From: Echinometra lucunter | Lineage: Eukaryota; Echinodermata; Echinoidea; Camarodonta; Echinometridae | Reading direction: 5' to 3' | Assembly: GCA_029962745.1 (NCBI GenBank) | Contig: CM057153.1 | Coordinates: forward strand, 5,337,506 to 5,401,505 | DNA length: 64,000 nucleotides | Part shown: one piece after another, positions 25,498-34,400 of the stretch | Layout: every line of letters begins with the position of its first letter | Position numbering within the stretch: position 1 is the first letter of the stretch | Translations under genes and position numbers: made by a program | The notes under the pieces: generated by a model | The model's database searches: none | What the model was told of the DNA's origin: nothing | The model's input: the letters and a program-made list of their open reading frames with translations, nothing else

Positions 25498-28400
25498 AAG
25501 AATAATGAAAATGAGGGAGATGATGATGGTGGTGGTGGTGGTGGTGGTGGTGGTGGTGGTAATGGTGATGATGATAGTGATGATGATGGTATTGGTGGTG
25601 ATGAAGTCAGAGATCAAACAGCTTTGAATATTTTCATCTAATGCTAAAGATATATCATATTTAAATTAATCCAATATATACTGGTATATACAAAATAGAT
25701 CAGAGCCCCATTACATATAACCATGGACCTACTATAGATGGACATTCATCGTAACGTTAATTAATTCATGCAATTGTGACTGTCAAAGCCATCTCAATAG
25801 CATTCTGTACATATTTCGCCACTTTGATCTTACAAGGTCCGCCGCCAATTAGTTGCGAGAACATAGAGACAGTGATTTGAAATAAGCTGTAGCTACATGC
25901 GCAGAAAATAATAAATCGTTTAAATCATGGAAAATCAATGTGCAATTCTTCTTAACAGTTTGAATTCACTGTTCTATGTGTTTCATCTCGAAAATTGTAT
26001 GAATATTACAAGATAGAGGTAATATTTTAATTGAATGTTTGAGATTTATAATCCTTTTTTCCCATTTTCCTCTTAGTTTTCCAGAAGTATAATGCACGGA
26101 TCTTATGAAGATCATGTCCCTCTCGTTGTTAAATAAGGTCATACGCGTGTGCGATAGTGTGCGAATCAGTAATAATAAAATTTTATATGACAAAAATCAA
26201 CATGTTCTCAGGTTTGCTGCTCCCCTAGCAGTATTCTGAATCAAAGACATATTCTGTAAGAGCACACCAGCCAAACAAAACCGAAATGAGGGTATCTGCT
26301 CCTTTGTCGTTGACTGAACATGCTTACACAATCATTATTGTCAAAACATCTGTTTTAATTAAGCTGCACATGATCAGAAGGCAGTGACAATTATTGTACT
26401 TATGTAAATTAAACCTCGCGGCGGAACTGGTACTTCAAAGGACCCATGACCGTCGGTATTCCATTCATAATAATTCTATGATAAAACTTACCACTAATGG
26501 AAACTCTGCCATCAATGGTAACTACCATGGTAACATTGCTGAACAGCCAATCAAATTTAAGGTTTCCATAGAAGTTACTTTAGCAAAATTACCATCAGTG
26601 GTAAGTTTTATGCAAAGAGGCCCAGAACTATGGTTGAGGATGATGACAGCCATTAGCAGTATTAGGAGGAAAATGTGATATTCATCACAATACATAAGAA
26701 TTTGCTGATGGTAGTGAAATTAACCAATTAACTCATAGAAGTACAGAGCTTTTTAGAGGTCTAAATTAATCATCTTCAATCCTCAAATCGGCAACAAATA
26801 TTATTTTTTTCCACTCTTACATAATTTGAAAAAAATTAATATAAATATAACATGAACCAAAATGAATGACTGCAAAATTTAAGCTGAAACTGCCCATTTG
26901 AACATGGAAATGGTGATTTTATAATATTCACTGCGTTGCCAATTTAATGATTAGTTACATTTAAACTGCTCTAATTCGAAAATGCAACAAGATATTGCAA
27001 TGGGAATGGACTCTAAACTTTCAGTGAATATTTCTCTTTCTGCTCATGTATAATGTGTAATGCCTAGCATTCTGGATCAGCAGATACTGCCAAAGCATCT
27101 CCTAAAGGAGACACTGTACGTCTATGGGTTAAACCCTAGCATGAGATATTTTGGGTAGGGTTCATAAAAAATGTGTATTATACTGAAATCAAATCATGGT
27201 CAGCAGATTAATGACCAATGCACTAGATGAAAGCAGTGGAGATAATATCTGTAATAATAAATGATAAGAGTAAGAACAATTATTTTCATTACTACAGGGG
27301 CCCGTTGCATGAAACTTTTGCCAGAGTTTTTTACGGCAAAATTTGAGGAAACTACGGCTAAAAAAAATTGCCAGAGTTTTTCATTACATAAAAATTTGCC
27401 AGAGTTTTTTTTTCTGGCAAAAAAAACTCTGGCAAAAGTTTTATGCAACAGGCCCCTGATGGGTTGACACTGACAATAGCAATTTGAAAATGACCTTGGA
27501 GATATCACTGATGAAAAAGGAAGATATAAAAGTTGATATTTGGGGGTCAGTCAGTCACTTCAGGAAGAGTATATCAAAGCTTCACCATGAAATAAAAGCA
27601 CTCAAAGCTATCAGAATTCTTTGGACTTTGACACATGCAACAGAAATTTATCAAGTCATAATCATCACAATACCACATTCAACAAACTCCACATGCTGCA
27701 TACCTCAATATCTGGGGATCCCCTCTCTGATGATCCAGCTGCCTTCACACTGGCAACTTGTTGGGTCAGAAGGTCACAGTACAATCTCAGCTCTGACATC
27801 TTAGTACGTAGTGTGTCTTCAGATTCCTCTATGAGATATGGAAAAGAAAATGAAAGGAAAATAATGGCATTATGAAGAACATCTATTATTTTTTTATTTG
27901 AACTGGATTACTAGAGATAAAACCAGTACTACGTGTACATACGAAGTATCAGTCATGCATTATTTTTCACCATTTGTTGCACTTTTCATATAACCATCAG
28001 CAGTTAATTTCATGCCAACAGTTTATATCAATCAGAGAGCCTAAAATTTCGGTAGTCCTTAAAGCTGATACTGTGGCACAGCTTGATGCTAATAGGCCAC
28101 AGTACACACGGGACCCAAAATTCTAATTCCAAATCCTCCCCCCCCCCCATTTAAAAGTGTTAACACGGGGTCCATGGATATAGACCATAAAATATCAACA
28201 TAAAAGCAAAAAATATAAAACAAAATGAGCCCTACTCTACAAAATGCAATATCTTTAATGGAAGTACTTGAGTAGCTGAATAATCCAAATGTGAGTTTAG
28301 CAAAGCATGATTCTTGACTGACCCTTTTGCTGATGGTTCTTGATGTAGGCAAAGATTAAAACAATAATCGAGAATAAATAATATTTCTAAAATATGAGCA

Positions 28401-31400
28401 TTGCTTCAGAAACTGCATCATCTTTGAAGAAACTACATAAGTGAATAATCCAAATATGTGAGTTTGGCAAAACATAATCCTTGACTGACCCTTCTTCTGA
28501 TGGTTCTTAGAATCAGCAAGACAAGCTTTGGCTGATCCAAGGGCTACTAGCCATCTCTGACGATCGGCTGGGGTTGTTCCTCGGACGTAGAAGTGCTGCT
28601 CTCCTGGAATGATTAAGTCTAGTCTGGTTTCATCTGTACTATGCACTGCACAACAAACATAGGCAGGTAAAGAAAGGCAAGGATTAGAATGACAGAGCTA
28701 TGCATATTCATAGCTGGAATATGATATTGAAACTTAACCCATTAATCAACTAAGAGTATGCTCTGGGTTCATTAGAGGAACAAATATCATTGGTTCATTT
28801 CTTTAATATGATGAAATACAACAAGTGATTTTGTTTTTGAGAGCTGGGGAGCGTTTCATGAAAAGAAAAAGCCTGTTTTATCCGACAGTTGCCATAGTAA
28901 CGATGCTTCTCAGCCAATCAAAATCAAGGAAAGATGTCAGATCTGACAGCTTGTCAGACGACAAATGTTGATGAAAAGCCCCCCTGGACACTTGTGAATT
29001 TGAATTGTCAAATATGGTTTTACTAGAATCTCCATATTGCAATACTGTCAGGCAAATACAATGTCATACCAACCCCCCCCCCAAACTACTATCACTTATT
29101 TACACAGAGTATATAATGAATATACTGGTATTCTCCACATTCTGTACTGTAACACTCAAAATGTCTGTCCATGACAAAACTTTTTGCATCTTTAGTGAAA
29201 GTTACAGCTTGCTTTAAAATTCTGTGTATGACAGTCAAGTCAACTTTAATACTTGACTAACATTTACAGTTAAAAGAAATTGTCACTGTCAGTTTCTTAA
29301 GACAGAAGACTTCTGATTAAGTCAGCACATTTGCATGCAACATTACAGAAAACTTTTAAACTAATTATGGGCAATACCATAAATGACCAATATTTGCAGT
29401 GTTTAATTCTATTTGATGCATATTTTTTCATGGAATATTACGGCAAATTGACTGAATTTTGTTAAGTCCAGAAATACAACCTTTGTTATGTTTTTCTAAT
29501 TCTAAAACTTACCTTGAATTTCACAGCAGGCCATTTTGACAGAGCCTTTACAACCCTGTTGCATCTCATCTTGTGACTTGTAATATGTCAGGATACCCTT
29601 ATCTAACACAAACCATCGTGGTTGCCAACCTGCAAAAAAAAAAAAAAAAAAAAAAAAAACCATCATACATCATCAATTTCACTTTTATTAAAGCTTACAG
29701 ATCTATCAAAAACAACAGCTCGTAACTATGTGTGGCCTATTTGCACAACAGTCTTGTCTAAGGTATAGCAGATCTGAAAATTATGTGAGGTGATGACATT
29801 GCACATGTACATTTACATGTGTATGTATGTATTTCATGTCACTTCTTGGTCTGTGATTGCAGAAAAGATTCACTCCCAAAGCTTTCTCGATGAATTCCCA
29901 TGATATTTGTTTTTCACACCCGAACATTGCATTTTCTTGGATATATTTCTTAATGTGAGAGTAAGACATGGTGTTCAAATATTTTTTCCTTATAATGTAT
30001 GTAGAGTAGGGGGTGATAGTTTTCAGCCACTTAAGAGAAAATTCACTTAGAACTCTATCATTATTAAGAATTATCTTCACTTCTTGCTCAAATAATAAAA
30101 GCCCATGTTGTTACTATTTCAAGAAATTGAAAATCCTGAAAATGGCAACATTCATTTTCATGGCAACATTCATTTTCATGGTGTCGACAAGGGTTTTAGG
30201 CGGTAGGGTGGGGTAGGGTGGGGGCCGTTAATTTTTAGCCAAATGTATGAAGTTAATAGGAAGCATGCTGTGCCTGTGCTTGCTGAAATAAAATCACAGC
30301 AGCCCAAGCCAGCAGCCTACGACTGAGCTCCCCATACATGATAATAGGTCAATTCATGGTTGCAGTCGAATGATGGGCACTTTACTTTATAGATATTAGA
30401 CATACAGAAAAAATGCCAGGCTCTGTGGAGTGTACGTAGTACAACATGTAATGTATCCTGCCGCCTTCCAGGCGTATGATACGTGTACACTGGTAGTATG
30501 CCTGCTGAATTCATAAAACTCTGAACCAGAAACATCTCACAATTTTACCCCTTCTGGTTGTTTGACTGAAAAAATGCAAATTTTTTACAATTTTGGTGGC
30601 TAAAATGTACAGAAATTTCATATTCCGGCATTGACCCCCCCCAAAAAATATGAGCGCTCTTATGCCAATATGTGAGGATACAGGGGGGGGGGCAAAATAA
30701 TCCCCCAAATAAAAAGCAAGCATCTACCCTTTTGAATAGATGATAGACAGAATTTCTAAATACTGAGAAACACTGCTTCTAATTACAATACAAGGAAGCG
30801 CAGCGACAGAGAAAAAAAATTCTGATTTTTGTATGCTGAAAGTTTGCATTTTAGAGCACTAATCATGTCAATATACTCATATTACATGGTTGTATATGAT
30901 CCAAAAAAATTTGTTTTTTTCTTCCGAGGGTAGGCCCTGGGTGGGCAAAATCCGATTTGCACCCCCCTTTCGAATGATGGGGGCATTTTGCCCCCCTGCC
31001 CCAACCCCCCCGCTTCCAGCGCCTATGAAAATAATACCCGAACGAAGCAAGCATCTGCTCCTTTTTCATAGATGATAGACAGAATTTCTAAATACTGAGA
31101 AACGTTGCTTCTAATTACAATACGAGGGAGCGTAGTGACTAAGAAAATTTTGTTTTTTGAATGATGAAAGTTTGCATTTTAGAGCAGTAATGATGTCATT
31201 ATGCTCATTTCACATGCTTGTATATGATCCAAAAAATTTTTTTTTTTTTCTTCCGAGGGGGCCCGGCGGGGGGGGGGGCAGGCAAAATCGATTCGAATGA
31301 ATTCGAATGACTTGGGGGGCAATTCCCCCCCCCCCCCTCCCGCTTCCGGCACTTATGCTCACAGCTGTGAAAATGGAGAAAACTCGCATAACGTAATTCG

Positions 31401-34400
31401 GAACAAAAATCTGTAAATTTTCAAAGAAGTGACCCAGTTGTGAGGCGAATGACATCACAAGTTCTATTCTAATGTAAGCGGTGGTACCATGGTATCGAAA
31501 AAAAAAAAAACAGAAATAGAGCTCCCATGGTGTGGTACCACAGCCGGCTGATACAGACTCCGCAGAAGTACCACTGCTTACAATTTACGGCTTGTGAAGT
31601 TGTAACAGGATCGCTACCCGTGTCAGGCGATGCTAATCTCTATAGTACGACATGTCATACAACCCACATGCAGCTGGGGCATATGACACATCGTACTGTG
31701 GAGAGTAGTACCAAATGGCAAAAATGCTGACTTGTTAGCATAATTTTTGGGGGGCAGTGTATACAGCCAAATGTCTTTACCATACAGCCACATGCATGTG
31801 GCTGTATCCAAGTCCCGGCCTGAGGATACAGCCACACACGTCTAAAATTCTCTTTGGCACTTTACACCACGTAGAGTGGTGAATTTCAGTTTAGGGGAGC
31901 AGTAGTGAGCATGCAAAACGTGCAAATTACATACTCAGCACGAAGCGTGCTCCCGTATGCTACGTTCACACCTTTGCGTATTTGGCTTGTGTATTGCTGC
32001 GCTATCGATTCGCAGCCGTACCCAGCAATACGCAGCAAATCTGACGCGAGCAGTCACACTATTGCACATCTAGCTCGTATTATGCTGCTCATACAAAGCA
32101 AATGGCGTAAGAGCTAACTCGCAGTATATCGTGGACTAACGCATCGGTTTTTGCTGCTGCGGGTGGTGTCCGAGCAACAGCACAACATTACCCGCATTCA
32201 TTACCCACATTCACGAGCTAAAGCAAGTTAAATCATGCAAGAAACGCAGCTATAGGCAATAGCAAGCGCTCAAAAAAAGAGACGATTTGACCTTGCGCTT
32301 GCTTGCGATAATTTTTTAAAATTTTTAAACTAGCGAGCGACTAGCGAGCGACTAGCGCAGGCTTATGTGCCAGTTTGTGTATTGAGTATGAGTAAAGCAT
32401 GTTTCATTGCGTTTTATTGGGTATGACTGCTTTATGTCTGTGTTCGGTGAATACGCAGCAATACGCAAGCCAAATAAGGTGTGAACGTAGCATTTGGTGA
32501 GAGTGCAGGGAAGCTCCGTTTTTTTGTCATTGCTCCTTGTCTACTCCCGCTCTTCTTACGTTCTCTTACCTTTTTCATTTCTCTCTCATGCTTTTTTTTC
32601 TTCCTTTTTTCCTTTTTTTTTGTTGCATTTTTTTGGAGGCGGCCACCCCCACTGCCCCCCTGACTATGCAGGTGTCTGCGCAGGCATTAACTACACGTAG
32701 CACATAGCACAATCGATGTGTATACTTATGCAACGGTACATGTTGCACAACTTCATCACAAAAGTTTTATCTCTCGAAATCACTTTCAGTTTTCACTTCA
32801 TTCTCACCTGGTCAGCAAGTAGGTGAGAATAAAGTAAAAATATTGTTTGGGCCTTATCATGAAATCTGTCACCTCTCTTCCCGCATGCATGCTCGCATTC
32901 TGTACAAAGTCTATGGGAGTGGAATGCCGTCATATAAATGGCAGTGAATGGACTGGTAACAAATTAACAGTAATGTTATTGTTTGTATGTCAGTGAATTT
33001 CAAGAGATTAAAGCTTCATGATGAACGCATCCCGTTCAGTGGAGAGATTGGCAGAGACAGCCGAAACTCCACGTATGTGACAGGTCCATACGCATAATCG
33101 AGTTCAAAATGACTTTCAAATGTTTTAATCACGTAATTATGTTCTGGGGGTGTTTCACAAAGAAATAAGTGTGACATAAAGTCATGCTTAAGGGCCAATG
33201 CGCATCCAGTATTTAGCGTATAATCTCATTGATAGACTTCCCACTAGCGTGCATCCCCTGAGCATGATATCTGATCAATCAGAAGATGCATAATATACAG
33301 CACGCAACTAGGAATTTAAGTGCGATTTTAAGTCAGACTTTAAACTCTTTGTGAAACAACCCCAGATATATGTTATATCGTCCTCTCGGCTTTCAGATTT
33401 TCGTTTATTTGATGAAAATCATTTTGATTTTGGCCAGAAATGTTGTCAAACTCAGAAATGTTTTTCACTGCAGAATCTTGTGCAGATCGTCCCCGTCACT
33501 TCCGCTGGGCTACATTTGCTTTCACCCAAATGAATACAGAGTGCCCCTGTTCTCCAGGTTTGCAAAAAAACATAGAAAATTTTTGGAGCGGGGTCTATTT
33601 CTGGCCCGTGTGCACTGTATTCATTTGTGTGCAAGCAAATGCAGCCCAGTGTGCACAAGATTCAGGGGTGAAACATTTGTGATTTTGACAACATTTCTGG
33701 TCAAAATCAAAATAATTTTCATCAAATAATCAAAAATCTGAAAGCTGAGAGGGCAATTTACGCGGATGATGTACAGGCCTCAATGAGATATATCCCCCCG
33801 GATACTAGTGGTATGGCAGAGTGACCTAACTTCGCCCAGGTCCAAACTTCGCGCAAAGGGCCATATCTCAAAAACTAGAAAAGATTGTGAAAAGCTGGTG
33901 GCACCAACGGAAAGAGCACTCTAAAATTACTCTTGAAGTTACTTTCCTTTTGAAATAAGAGAAGGAATTTTGAAATTATGAATGAAATATCGGCAAATTT
34001 GGCAGCGTCTTGCGTTTGTTCTGACAAAAACTGGACTTGTCGACAAGGATCTAGAATTCCTCTTTTCGAGAGACGATGTCATCAAAATTGTAAGTAAAAT
34101 GTGGTATCAAATTGTTCAGTGCCATTTTGCCTTCCTATTAATGCAATCATCTTACCTTTTATGCGATCTCTATTTTGTATTAATCACTTGAAAACTGGCA
34201 TGCACAAAGTTAGGTCTCGTTATTTTTGTAACACTTTTCCAGGTCCAGAGTGGTGCGATACGACATCGAATTTTGCGATCGCGATATCTCGGGAGTTCTT
34301 CGTAAATAACATGTTCTTCTTGCGCCCTTTTGAAATCTAAAACTTTGCTTTGCCTTTGGTGTCATTTAAATCAGAATAATTTTTGGTAAAAATCGAGAAA

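Noticed and set aside
25402..25641. ORFs rich in Asp, Met or Ile on both strands
   Set aside because: They are translations of the (GAT)n/(GGT)n microsatellite in a FAPP2 intron, with no domain or splice context.
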